Assembly (NCBI RefSeq): GCF_001039355.2
Contig: NW_019774936.1
Coordinates: 372,001 to 436,000, forward strand
Direction: 5' to 3'
Origin: Lingula anatina
Lineage: Eukaryota > Brachiopoda > Lingulata > Lingulida > Lingulidae
DNA: 64,000 nucleotides
Below the pieces are notes generated by a model, which did no database searches, was not told the origin of the DNA, and worked only from the letters and a program-made list of their open reading frames with translations. Below are positions 1 to 11,326 of the stretch, piece by piece; the first letter of the stretch is position 1; every line of letters begins with the position of its first letter. Made by a program: the position numbers and the translations under genes.

Positions 1-191
1 GTCGTACAAAGTTATATTAAAATATCGAAGTAGGTATGCAGACACATAATTACTGAAGCAGCTTCTGTAAACTTAGATGATAAACGAAAGTCAGGAGTTC
101 CCACCTGCCATAAAAACTGTTTGCAAATGAATTTTATCACTAATTCAAGTTTCTAACTATAAAAAAACTGTTCGCATGCGTGTGTTCTTAC

Positions 192-571
192 CGTAACCTC
201 TTCGGTTCAGTTCGTCGTCGGTCTCACCGTCGAACACCCGCTGGGTTTTATACCCTGAAATGGGACGACAAAAATCAATGCAATGCTTTTTTCTGTTACA
301 AATATGGGACCAAATATGGGTGCATTTTTAAGAATTAAAATACAGAAAGATACAGTTTCCATGCAGTTAATTTCCCATTGTGTATTTTTTTCTATGTTTA
401 TTCATTATTTCATTACTTTCCCCTAAGGCCACAGTGTATGTACAAGTGTATATGCCTGTGAGCTGTGATTGATGAGTCGTCACATGTGTACATGTATGTT
501 TGTGTGTTACCTCCGAAACGCCGTTTATCGTCGTTAATCCTCTGGGCTCTATACCCTGAAATTGAGCAGGC

Positions 572-624
<53 letters not shown>

Positions 625-3320
625 CGTTTTATTTCCTTAGAACTTTTTGATGATGGTGCATTTTCATAAAATAGAGGTTTTCTATATCAAAAATTAAACG
701 TTCGCATATAACACACCTTGACTTTTTATTTTTCAATTGTCCTTTTTATGTTGTTTATATTTTAATGTGCCTTCTGATATCACAGATCATCCTAGTATAA
801 CATGTTACAAAATTATGTTTGAACAGAGCAATAGCAACCTTAATGGTCAGAAAATAATTTGAAGGCATTTTTGCTCGAATTTTCATTTCTTAATGCTTCT
901 GAACTTTCCAAATGCAAGCTTTAAAGTAGATTAAAATGCCATCGCAATGTCCTTCTGAACCGTAGATCTTTGAAAGGTCCAAGACAAATATAATTGAGAG
1001 ATATTGTCGTCTATATTATATAAGATTCGAGGCTACAATGTCAGATTGTATTACGAAGTTCTTTCGGAAGTTGCGTATCTTGTTAATCTCAAGAAGGCAG
1101 TGGGTTCTAAATGATTGGCAACTAATTAATTTTTAAATAATTATTATTAAAAATTGTAAAAAAACATCGACTTAACTGCACAAATAAAGAATTGAAAATA
1201 TTAGATATTTGCTTTTTTCTCGAGAAAAATCCGTTTTGGCGCGAAGAGCACAGTTACAAGGACCTCTTAAGGATACTTATAAATATAACTCTTTGAGTGC
1301 TGATGTTGTTGTAGTTTCTGTTTGTATGTGTGTTTTTATCCATGCAAGTGTGCTTTTACCTTTACCTCTTTTCTCTGTTTCTATGTCGGTGGCTTTGTCA
1401 GTTGCCTCTTCAGCTCTATACCCTCTATACCCTAAATAAAAATGATAATTGTTTTGTAGTATCTTGCCCGTCACCAAATAACAACAATGGAATATCTCTC
1501 CAAACTTTATTCACTCGAAAGTATATCGTTTTTGTTTTAAGATATACCAAAGACATATATTTCTTCGCCTAATCATCACACCAACCAAAAATTATTCTTC
1601 AAATCAGACCTTTACTAAAAAAACATAGCAAAAACAGTAACTAGTGCCATTATATTTCGCTGCAAAGACAAGAAGACACCGCGGTTTAAATGAGTCGTAA
1701 CACGCTAAGATTTTTTTCTTTAAAAATGCTACAAAACAGCTATCACAAATGAGGGAACGGATGGAGCAATGATTTATCAGCAGTACAATGCACTTTCTTC
1801 TTTACTCACCGTGCCCATATCCTGAAACAAATAAGGAGGTTCCAAATTTATATTTCGTCTGTTATCATAATAAAAACGGCGATGTCACAGGCCTTTTGAG
1901 ACTTCAACACCAACTTTGTGATACAATTAAATTACCAAACTAAATGTCTTTTAATGACTCTGACCTTTTTTTAAATTAAAAACCTTTTTAAATCCGAGCA
2001 ATTCAGTCTACCGAATATTTTAAAAAAAGAACTCAAAACATACCTTTTTAGGAAATATTTTGATTAACTCTTAATTGGTTTTATAAATCTTGTATTAATT
2101 GCATTTAATCGTATGGATTAATGGCTGTTTTACCTAGATTTTATTTATGATATTTTATGTAGTATTATTTATGATATTTTATGTAAAGTCTACTGAACAT
2201 TTTAAATGGATTTTAGACCTAAAATAAATTTATTATTATTATTTATTATTAATTTAAGGTTTATTTTCATCAACTGTATCCGGGAAATGATTTCTCAGTA
2301 GGAAAATGCACTTTCTTCGTCTACTTACGGTAACACCTTCGTCTACTTACCGTAATATCCTGAAACAAATCAGTAGGTTCCAAATTAATATTTTGGCTGT
2401 TACCATAATAAAAACCTATGGTCACAGGATTTTTGAGACTTCAACACCAACTGTGTGATCCGGTTTTATTACCAAACAAAATGTCTTTTAATGACTTTTG
2501 ATGACCATTTTTTTTTAAATTGAAAACCTTTTAATTTAAAGTATATTTTGATCAATTGTATCCTTTAGTTTTTAATTTCTTTTATAGCTTAGTTTTTAAT
2601 TCATCTGTGCAGTTTTAGTTTTATATACATGTACATATGCCGAGACGCATTTAAGAAATAAGTTATTATCGTTATTATTAAAAAATCATTCATTTTGATT
2701 ATATCTGTTCACGTTCATGTGCTTGTGTGTGTGTTTCGATGTTTTGTAACTGCAAGTATTGCAGGTGTAATGTTTGGTCACCGTAAAATCTCTTCATTTT
2801 GTCTTTTTCATCACTGTCGTCGACGTCTTGGTCGTCTAAAACAGAAATTAAGCAAGCATTTTGCTATTCAAGAAAACTGTTTGATAAACATCTTTACCCA
2901 AGTAAATTAATTCAGGAAAATTTTAAAGTAACAATAACGCACCTAACTTCATATATTTAATTAAGCCTACAATATCATTTTTTTACTTACATAAATCATA
3001 ATTTTCATTTGTCAAGAGGTCATTAACAGAAATTAAAGACAAAAGACGGAAACGATTTGGACGGGCCTTCATTACAATGACGTCATAAAGATAGACAACA
3101 TTGCACTCCAACAGAATCACACGCCTTTAAAGACATAACTGAAATACTTCACTTCATACTGCATCAAGATAAAACATATCAACTTCTAGTGCACAGATTC
3201 GTCGAACAAAAAAGAGACCGAAGCAGAAATTTGCTTTTTTTTCTCGCGGAAAATCCGTTTTGATGCGAAGAGCAAGATCACGAAGATCTTATAAGGATAC
3301 TTTTAAATATACTCTCTTTT

Positions 3321-3358
<38 letters not shown>

Positions 3359-5139
3359 TGCGTGTGTGTTTATACATGCGTGCGTGCTCTTACCGTTACC
3401 TCTTTTCTCCGCCTCTATGTCAATGGCTTTGTCGTTTACCTTTTCAGCTCTATACCCTCTATACCCTCTATACCCTATATAAAGAAATAATTGTTTAATA
3501 GTATCTTGCCCGTGACCAAAATAACAGCAATGGCATATCTCCCCAAACTTTATTCACTTGAAAATATACCGTTTGTATTTTAAGATGTACTAACGTCATA
3601 TATTTCTTCGCCTTATTATCTCACCAACCAAAAATTATTCTTCAAATCAGTACCAAGTGCCATTATATTAGGCTGCAAAGACAAGACGACATCGCGGTTT
3701 AAATGAGTCATATACTAAAGTCATATATTTCTACGTCTAATTATCTCACCAAACAAAAACAATTTTCCAAATTAGAGCTTTAAACGAAAAAAAACAACAA
3801 AATAGTGCCTGGTACTATAATTTTTGGCTGCATAGTCAAGAAGACAAGGCGGTTTAAATGAATCATAATATGTTTAGAACTATTTTTCATCAAACTTGCT
3901 ATAAATCTCTTAGTTGGAAAAAGAATTTTCTTCGTCTACTTACCGTACCTATACGGATACCCTGAAAGAAAACATGTAAGCTTCAATTAAATGTTGTTTT
4001 TTTTGCCATAATAAAAAAGGCGATAATAAAAACGTATGGTCACAGGATTTTTGAGACTACAACACCAATTTTGTGATCCAATTTTGTCAACAAATGTGTC
4101 TTTTAATGGCTCTTATCATTATTTAAAAAAAGGTACGTTGTTATTTACATAATGTTTTGATTAACTGTATCTTTTAGTATTTAATTACTTTTATAATTTA
4201 ATTTTTATTTAGCTGTGCACATTTAGTTTTTATATACACATGTAAACAAAGCTGAAACGCATGTGTTGCCTTGTTTTTGAGTAATTTATTATTATTATCA
4301 TTATTATTATAATTATTTTAAAAAAACATTCATTTTGGTAATATCAATGCACGTTCGGGTGCTTGCATGCAGGGCCGTAGCCTGAGCAAAATGCCAGGGG
4401 GGGCAGTAAGCGGACACGAGGGGGCGAAGCTACTGAGGGGGGAGGGTGTGGTGTGTAAAATTCCAAATTCCAGGGGGGGGCAGCTGCCCCCCCTGCCCCC
4501 CCGGAGGCTACGGCCCTGTGCATGTATGTTTCAATGTATTGTGTCTACAGGTGCTGTATGCTTTGTTTGCATGGTCACCGTAATATCCGTAAAATCTTTT
4601 CATTTCGTTGTTTTCATCACGGGCGCCGACATCTTGGTCTTCTAGCACTGGAATTAAGCAAGCACTTTGTTAATCAAGAAAACTATTTGATAGACATCAT
4701 TACTAGCTTAGCACTTCAAATCGGGGTTATTTTTAGTAATAGCTTAGATAGCACCTTACCTCACATATTTTATGAAGCCCACATTTTTTGTTATTGAATA
4801 ATATCATTTTTCAAATCTTTTCACTTAAATGCACTTTTACTTATTTCAAACGTTTCAATATCCAACGGATAGTGGTTATTAACAGAAATCAACGACAAAA
4901 TACGGATAAAATATTCGCTGAAACCAACGATTTGAATAGACATTTATTCACATGACATCATAAAGATAGACAACACTGCACGCCAACAGAATCAGACGCC
5001 TTTAATACTTCACTTAATACTTCACTTCATACTACATCAAGATAAAAAGGATACTTTAAATATAACTCGCTCTCGTTCTCTCTCTATCTCTCTCTCTTTT
5101 TCTTTCCTCTCTGTGTGTTTGTTGTTGTTGTTGTCGATG

Positions 5140-5179
<40 letters not shown>

Positions 5180-6673
5180 ATACATGCGTGCGTGCTCTTA
5201 CCGTTACCTCTTTTCTCCGCCTCTATGTCAATGGCTTTGTCGTTTACCTTTTCAGCTCTATACCCTCTATACCCTATATAAAGAAATAATTGTTTAATAG
5301 TATCTTGCCCGTGACCAAAATAACAGCAATGGCATATCTCCCCAAACTTTATTCACTTGAAAATATACCGCTTGTATTTTAAGATGTACCGAAGTCATAT
5401 ATACGTCTAATTATCTCACCAAACAAAAACTATTTTCCAAATTAGAGCTTCAAACGAAAAAACAACAACAAAATAGTACCTGGTACAATAATTTTTGTCT
5501 GCATAGTCAAGAAGACAAGGCGGTTTAAATGAATCATAATATACTTAGAACTATTTTTTCATCAGGCTTGCTATAAATTTCTCAGTTGGAAAGAGTTTTT
5601 TCTTCGTCTACTTACCGTACCTATACGGATACCCTGAAAGAAAACATGTAGGTTGCAATTGAATGTGTTTTCTGTTACCATAATAAAAATGGCGATAATA
5701 AAAGCGTATGGTCACAGGATTTTTGAGATTGCATCGCCAACTTTGTCATCCAATGTATTTTAACAAATCAAATGTCTCTAAATGGCTCTTATTATTATTA
5801 TTATTATTTTTTTTTTTTTTTTTTATTGTAATAATTATCAGAAATATCAATCATCATACAGCATTTCGTTAACATACATAAAATATAAACAGCGGGAAAT
5901 ANATTATTATTATTTTAAAAAATTAAGAACCATCTTATTTATAGTATATTTTGATTAAATATATCTTTTAGTTTTTAATAACTTTTATAATTTGGTTTTT
6001 ATTTGAACTGTGTAATTTTAGTTTTATATACATATGTAAACAGCGCTGAGACGCTTGTGTGGTGCGGTTTTAAGAAATATATTATTATTATTATACAACT
6101 ATTCATTTTAATAATATAAATTCACGTTCATGTGTTTGCCTATATGTTTCAATACTTAGTGTCTGCAGGTACTGTAGGTGTTATGTTTGGTCACCGTAAT
6201 ATCCGCCATATCTCTTTACTTCGTCTTCAGTCTCACTGGCGGCGACTTCTTGGTCTTCTAGCACTATTATATTATATTATATTATAATTAAGCAAGTATT
6301 TTATTATTCAAGAAAACTCAGATTGAAATCATTGCCTAGGTATTTAAAATCTGATTATTTTATCAATATCTTAGATAACACACCAAAACTCATATACATT
6401 TCAAGCTCCCACACACGCTCACACAAACAAGCACAAATACGGGTAGACACAACCACACACATACCAAATCAAAAGATCAAAATAAAACGCAAATGTGCAA
6501 TCACACACATATACACACCAAAATCAAGAATACCTAAAAAAAAAAAAAGATACAAACTTAGACACACACACAAAACACACACACACTGTTTTCTTACCTC
6601 TCTCTCCCAATACTCCTACATGTATAATAACCAGTCCACAAACTAGGAAGAAAAGAAGAAGTGGATTCTTCAT
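192..6673 (-). CDS. Copy 1: secreted Gly/Tyr/Arg-rich micro-exon precursor (3' end off window)
   Basis: Spliced minus-strand gene. Coding exons from 5' to 3': 6598-6673, 6195-6257, 5616-5633, 5202-5273, 4579-4641, 3944-3961, 3394-3474, 2782-2835, 2351-2359, 1810-1821, 1360-1431, 511-555, 192-254. The chain stays open for 215 codons. The last exon should lie about 10 bases left of position 1, because bases 1 onward match the intron next to copy 2's last exon. After the signal peptide the product is three cassettes. Each has an acidic segment (EDQEV..., EDQDV..., DDQDV...) ending in Lys-Arg, then Tyr-rich exons (GYPYRY, or GYY plus GYGH), then GYRGYRAEKVNDKAIDIEAEKRGN-like exons. Two 3' exons give GYRAQRINDDKRRFG and GYKTQRVFDGETDDELNRRGY-like pieces. 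Dibasic sites between acidic and cationic parts suggest cleavage into several peptides; that is inference. A structural matrix protein is an alternative. Family not recognised. Confidence 0.72.
571..624. repeat. (AAT)n microsatellite
   Basis: Uninterrupted AAT triplets in an intron. The duplicate site in copy 2 (11236-11325) has grown into an AAT run followed by an ATT run, which could form a hairpin. Confidence 0.9.
1810..1821 (-). CDS. 12-nt micro-exon (GYGH)
   Basis: Twelve bases lie between a TTTCAG acceptor and a GTGAGTAA donor and keep phase 1. The copy 2 counterpart at 12498-12509 reads GYGR, so the frame is kept while one residue changes. Confidence 0.5.
2351..2359 (-). CDS. 9-nt micro-exon (GYY)
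   Basis: Nine bases, GATATTACG, lie between TTTCAG and GTAAGTAGACG, in phase 1-1. Reading through the donor meets TAG within three codons, so a longer exon is excluded. The same exon and flanks occur at 12785-12793. The 9-base unit also appears inside the 63-nt acidic exons but is absent from the 54-nt one just upstream. A transcript is needed to prove inclusion. Confidence 0.5.
2530..2690. repeat. SINE-like interspersed repeat with (TTA)n tail
   Basis: A repeated AT-rich block ends in a segment like GCTGAGACGC..TGTG.TGCGGTTTTAAGAAAT followed by TTA/ATT repeats. Related copies end near 4310, 6095, 8985, 13105, 14640, 15530, 60140 and 60665. The shared 3' end and microsatellite tail resemble a SINE family. 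No RNA polymerase III boxes were identified. Confidence 0.5.
3394..3474 (-). CDS. GYR-repeat exon with three GYR units
   Basis: This 81-nt exon encodes three GYR units, then AEKVNDKAIDIEAEKRGN. Its paralogues at 5202-5273, 13885-13956, 1360-1431 and 12045-12116 have two GYR units. A 9-nt slip in the repeat explains the difference. Acceptor is TAG, donor GTAAGAG. Confidence 0.75.
3944..3961 (-). CDS. 18-nt micro-exon (GYPYRY), second cassette of copy 1
   Basis: Same 18-nt sequence, acceptor and GTAAGT donor as the exon at 5616-5633. It lies between the second acidic exon and the GYRGYRGYR exon. Confidence 0.65.
4370..4518. mobile_element. 149-bp MITE with CAGGGCCGTAGCC termini
   Basis: Terminal inverted repeats (CAGGGCCGTAGCCT... 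and ...AGGCTACGGCCCTG) are flanked by a 6-bp direct repeat TGCATG at 4364-4369 and 4519-4524. The homologous site in copy 2 (near 14815) has one TGCATG and no insert, so it is an empty-site control. It sits in an intron of copy 1. Confidence 0.85.
5616..5633 (-). CDS. 18-nt micro-exon (GYPYRY), first cassette of copy 1
   Basis: An 18-nt exon is flanked by a CTTTCAG acceptor and a GTAAGTAGACGAAG donor context, in phase 1-1. The same exon with near-identical flanks occurs at 3944-3961, 14306-14323 and 15164-15181. Conservation of the reading frame in four copies supports it being real. Confidence 0.65.
6195..6257 (-). CDS. Copy 1 acidic exon, first cassette
   Basis: This 63-nt exon lies between a TAG acceptor and a GTGAC donor, in phase 1-1. 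It reads EDQEVAASETEDEV, then Lys-Arg, then YGGYY. It is a spacer-like acidic block followed by a dibasic site and a Gly/Tyr stretch. Paralogous exons lie at 4579-4641 and 2782-2835 and, in copy 2, at 15623-15685, 14874-14936 and 13208-13261. Confidence 0.75.
6598..6673 (-). CDS. Copy 1 signal-peptide exon
   Basis: The exon encodes MKNPLLLFFLVCGLVIIHV followed by GVLGER. It has a short basic start, a long hydrophobic core and small residues before a likely signal-peptidase site. It ends in phase 1 before a GTAAG donor. The ATG is chosen because it opens the hydrophobic stretch and lies at the same place in the other four copies. Confidence 0.85.
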
Positions 6674-6770
6674 AGCTAAATTGCGATCGGTTGTCGCCAC
6701 GTCTGTTATTTTACAAGCAGTGTCCGTTTATCGGTCAAAGTAAAATGAGCTGCTGGCTGATATTCGCGGC

Positions 6771-6796
6771 TATTATATCATTTGGGAGTCACGCCC
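6771..6796 (-). promoter_or_regulatory. Copy 1 core promoter: TATA-like box and GGGCGTGACTC motif
   Basis: About 100 bases upstream of the ATG the minus strand reads GATATAATAG, preceded at 6786-6796 by GGGCGTGACTC. The same motif pair precedes copies 2 and 3 at the same distance. TATA placement fits a transcription start about 70 bases before the ATG. Confidence 0.55.
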
Positions 6797-6842
6797 ACCT
6801 CTCTGTCACAACTTTAATAAGAGTGTGGACCTGGGGAGTGAC

Positions 6843-7236
6843 TGGGTTCCCATACCTACATCGATCTAACTGGATAGATCCATCTCCGAGAGGTTAATCG
6901 CTTAATTGCTTTCACCTTAAGCGGCTTCGATGTCTGCGGCACATCTACTGAGGCTGCTAAATAATAATTAATTATTACCCTCTACCAGGGTCGCAGTATC
7001 ATTTGTGGACATTTTTGGCTGAATCGACATCAAACCAAAGTGACGGTCTATTTATCTAGAGACATATCGGTGAATATCTTTGGAAAATCTTTCTATCGCC
7101 CTGGTAGAGGGTAATTAATTACCACCTAGCAGGTTCAGTAGGCGTAACAGACATCTAAGCTTCATAAGTTGATTTCAATTTAGGGAGAATCTCCTCGAGG
7201 ATAGATCGATTCACAGTTAGTACGGGAATGGTCCCT
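6843..7236. mobile_element. MITE with GATCGATC-rich termini and a nested palindrome
   Basis: Ends resemble TTCCCATACCTACATCGATC and its reverse complement. Inside is a second palindromic segment with TACCCTCTACCAGGG and CCCTGGTAGAGGGTA arms. The duplicate copy is at 16757-17149. Exact borders are uncertain. Confidence 0.6.
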
Positions 7237-7878
7237 AAATGAAGCTGTTTATCATCATAAAAGCGTGACAACCGTAGAGGAGAGACCCACCTTGGGATAT
7301 AATCAACCATGATATAGAGAATTGCCGGACAAGCCCTTTTTGTGCGCGGTGACTTCGATTACATTCAGCATTTTTTCTCATCATGAAAACAGAGTTCAAA
7401 AAAGGCTTTAAAAACAGCTGTTGAATATTTCGGAAGAGGCAGCTATGTTGTTTATTTTATTAATTCCCGTTTTCTACGACAATGGTTTTAGAAGAACAGT
7501 CATGTATGCATCACTATTTAAGAACCATGAGCGACTGTTTTATTTAAAACAGAAGAAAATAACACAGTTGTCCTGAAAACCCGATAGTTCCAAAAGTTTC
7601 TTCCGTCTCAATTCAGAGGCATTTTTATAATGCAAACCTAATTTGCGTTATGTCGGTCCTGTATATCATCATACTATCAGTTTACACATTAATCAGGTGA
7701 TGCGATAATATTTTACCCGGTATGTCATTTAATAAACATTCATATTTCCTTTTGTGGTATATAATCTGTATTGTTAACATTGGAACTCATTCTTAGTTCA
7801 TATGCACCAGTAGTGTTGTCAAAACAATTTAATGTATTTAATGTAAAACAAGCAAGAAAAAAATTCCAGCGTTATCTT

Positions 7879-7918
<40 letters not shown>

Positions 7919-8902
7919 AGAGACCCTGTTTTTTTTTTTTTTTTTTTTTTTTCGAAAGCAATGCTTGAGCCCTACTTGGAGTCAGATCATACCGGGTAGC
8001 TATACAATACAATAACCTGCATCACTGATAATCTCCGACAACTTTCCTGGACACATTTTCATCCCAAACAGGTAAATCAATACCACAATGAAGTTACGCC
8101 ACTGTGTCATTAATACCCTCCCCTCTCCGCGTTATGAAGGTGTCGATTACGTCACTATCAAATTAACACCACCTATCCCGCTCAGGTGACTTTAATATGT
8201 GCCAAAGGTAAAAACAGGGGGTGGTATTACAGTCTGGATGAAATGTAACTGGGAATTTTAAAGCTGTAAGAGTGGAAAACGCCCAGAGGCATAACGTGCT
8301 GATTCGAGAATTTGACTCCTCAAAAATTAATAAAGATTAAAAGAAAACTGAAAAAGCACGCCGAAAGCGCAGGCCCCCACCAAAGCAGTTCAGTTCGTAT
8401 TGTTATTTATTAATCACCTCCTCAATAAATAATTTAATTAACTCAATTATCATTACCATTTATGACTTACTTACGTTGATTGACAATTTTTTTCATAATT
8501 TACCAATTAATTCTTTCACTGATCACCACCAAAATTTAATCTATTCCTTACCTGTTCTGAAAATTTCACCAAAATCCTTATTGATGTTAAAAGACACACA
8601 GTCAAATAAATGAACTAATCATTAACCTCTCCCAACAGCTTCTGAAGATCTAACCAAAATCCGTCCACAATTTTGCCACAATTTTGCAAACATACAAGCG
8701 GATAAAGGGAACCAAACACATAGAGCAACCTCTTTGGCAAAAGCAAATATAGAAAAGAAAAACCTTTTTATTTAAAGAATGTTGGTTAACTTTTTGTTTT
8801 AAATACTTCAATGTTAGTTTTCAATCTATCTCAATAGTTTTATTTTTTATATGTAAATGTAAATAGCGCTGAGACGCACGTGTAGTGCGGTTTAAAGAAA
8901 TG

Positions 8903-8922
8903 TGTTATTATTATTATTATTA

Positions 8923-8982
<60 letters not shown>
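8903..8982. repeat. (ATT)n microsatellite
   Basis: A long ATT run follows a SINE-like tail. It generates poly-Tyr and poly-Leu open frames that are artefacts. Confidence 0.9.
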
Positions 8983-8984
<2 letters not shown>

Positions 8985-9668
8985 TAAAGCGTCACATCTA
9001 CTTAGACACTGTGAAAATTCGATTAGTCGCTATGGCACTCCAGGGATTTCGAAGAGAAAGTCTAGTAGACATGTCCTGCAAAAAAAAGCGAACAAACACA
9101 GAATGTGTATTTCTAAGCGGCGATAAAGAGGGAAGAAAGAATGCAAATATAATGTAGTCTCTATGTGCTTGAAGACTTTTTTATTTCTCCTCAGCAACAA
9201 TCACAATAAAACTCTGAAACCATTGGGGATTTATTTTATGTTTTCCATTCAACTGGCGGCAAAGATTAAATAAACGATTAAAAGGACGACTACTTTAATA
9301 GTTAAGGCATACGATGCACGTTGGATCATCAAATGCAAAATATCGAATTTCACGGATACAGCATAGCAAAACAAAATGACGAACAATGCCAATATAAATA
9401 TACATTGAAAAACTCATATTATTTAAAATTACACTTAAGGTATGTATTATGGCTTAGGCTCTAAAGTTAACTTTCCTGAGGATTGCAACAATTAGTTGTC
9501 AGTCACAAAGATACTTCCTATACGAGATGGTTGCATAATTGTTATGGGTAGGAGCACACACAGCATCTATACCATTCAACTATCACACACTTTTAACACA
9601 TCTGGCTTTCGAACAAATTGGAAAAGAAATAAGAAACGCAAGGTACATTTACACTATATTAATTGCTA

Positions 9669-10275
9669 TTTATTGAGTGTTTTATTGCTTGCTTTTCAGA
9701 TATCGTTTGATAAGGAAACAAAGTTAGAGCATAAATTGAACAGTATAAGGATCATATTTTAAAACAAAATGGATTGTTTTAATTCTACAAAAACATTAAT
9801 CACTTTATACTATTACTAATTGCGATCTAAAAGGATCGAAAACACCATCAAAACATGTCCAGTGACCAAAGCAGACTGTCTGGATGTCATGATTATAACT
9901 TCTGCTCTGTGGTGATATTAATGACCAATGAAGGTCGCATTACCCAAAGTTACTTCATTTCTAGTATTTATATATATATCAGAAAAAGAGGGCTTCACTT
10001 TCCATTTTTATAAAACGACATGATGTACATTAATTACACGTTGCCCATGCCTACGATGGTCAGTTGTTTGTTCTTAGTAGTTCAAAATCTGTTTGCGATG
10101 AGATATGTTGAGAAAAGGACCAGTTGGATGAAAAATACGCAAATATGTTTATATTACACCAATCAAATCACTGATTTTTTTTTCATCTCCGGCACGATCT
10201 TGTACCAATCCAGGTTGACTCTTGCAGGAAAGCGGAAGTCACGTGTTGGAAGGATAGTGTGCCCAGATAATACAA
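9669..10275 (-). other. Copy 2 conserved 3'UTR exon with AATAAA
   Basis: The minus strand has a pyrimidine tract and CTTTCAG ending just before 10275, then TTGTATTATCTGGGC. It runs to AATAAATAGCA at 9669-9674. The same acceptor, first bases and AATAAATAGCA motif occur downstream of copies 3, 4 and 5, each after the last coding exon. This argues for an intron in the 3'UTR. The poly(A) site is inferred. Confidence 0.55.
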
Positions 10276-10601
10276 CTGAAAGACGAAAGAGGAATAAATA
10301 AATAAATAAATAAGTAAATAAATATAAATAAATTAACTGTTTTTGTCTGCAGGTCATTTTGCCAAACAGACTGTTAAGTTTTAATAACATTAACGTGCAT
10401 ATACAGGTGATTTGCACAAAGATTGGAACGAAAATATTTAAATTAAACTTTTCTCTAAGAGAGAGTTTATGGTAATTCAACATCAACGCAACTTTCAGAG
10501 TAATATTTTATCTACGCAAGATCACATTTAGTCTGAATTGCATAATATTTCATAATAACTTTATGCTGTTTACGTATGTTCTTCTTTACCTCTTTACCTC
10601 T

Positions 10602-10648
10602 TTAAAGATCCAGGAGTCTTTTAAGTAGGTTGATATTGGCATATTCAA
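10602..10648 (-). CDS. Copy 2 terminal coding exon, shortened by an early stop
   Basis: The exon encodes (V)EYANINLLKRLLDL then TAA. Aligned copies 3, 4 and 5 have CAA or CAG-type continuation of 5-6 residues. Here the Gln codon is TAA. It would leave a leucine-rich amphipathic tail without its basic end. Confidence 0.75.
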
Positions 10649-11234
10649 CTGAAAGTAAAGTCATACAAAGTTATATTAAAATATCAAATGTACACGACGG
10701 TAACGGTAGGTATGCAGACACATAATTACTGAAGCAGCTTCTGTAAACTTAGATGATAAACAAAAGTCAGGAGTTCCCACCTGCCATAAAAACTGTTTGC
10801 AAATGAATTTTATCACTAATTCATATTTCTAACTATAAAAAAACTGTTCGCATGCGTGTGTTCTTACCGTAACCTCTTCGGTTCAGTTCGTCGTCGGTCT
10901 CACCGTCGAACACCCGCTGGGTTTTATACCCTGAAATGGGACGACAAAAATCAATGCAAAGCTTTTTTTCTGTTACAAATATGGGACCAAATATGGGTGC
11001 ATTTTAAAGAATTAAAATACAGAAAGATACAGTTTCCATGCAGTTAATTTCCCATTGTGTATTTTTCTATGTTTATTCATAATATCATTACTTTCCCCTA
11101 AGGCCCAAGTGTATATTCCTGTGAGCTGTGATTGGTGAGTCGTCACGTGTGTACATGTATGTTTGTGTGTTACCTCCGAAACGCCGTTTATCGTCGTTAA
11201 TCCTCTGGGCTCTATACCCTGAAATTGAGCAGGC

Positions 11235-11326
<92 letters not shown>

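Larger units (their letters stand above)
6797..9660. other. Intergenic region between copies 1 and 2
   Basis: No supported gene. It holds a MITE pair (6843-7236), a GA microsatellite (7882-7914), a poly-T run, a SINE-like tail and a long ATT microsatellite (8903-8982). The region is duplicated at about 16711-19260 with small indels, as part of the 10.66-kb tandem duplication. Parts around 8140-8260 are also recognisable upstream of copy 3 (about 27730-27840), so some upstream sequence predates the duplications. Confidence 0.6.

Noticed and set aside
8885-9157. Plus-strand frames with poly-Tyr and poly-Leu
   Set aside because: They come from the ATT microsatellite and have no other sequence features.
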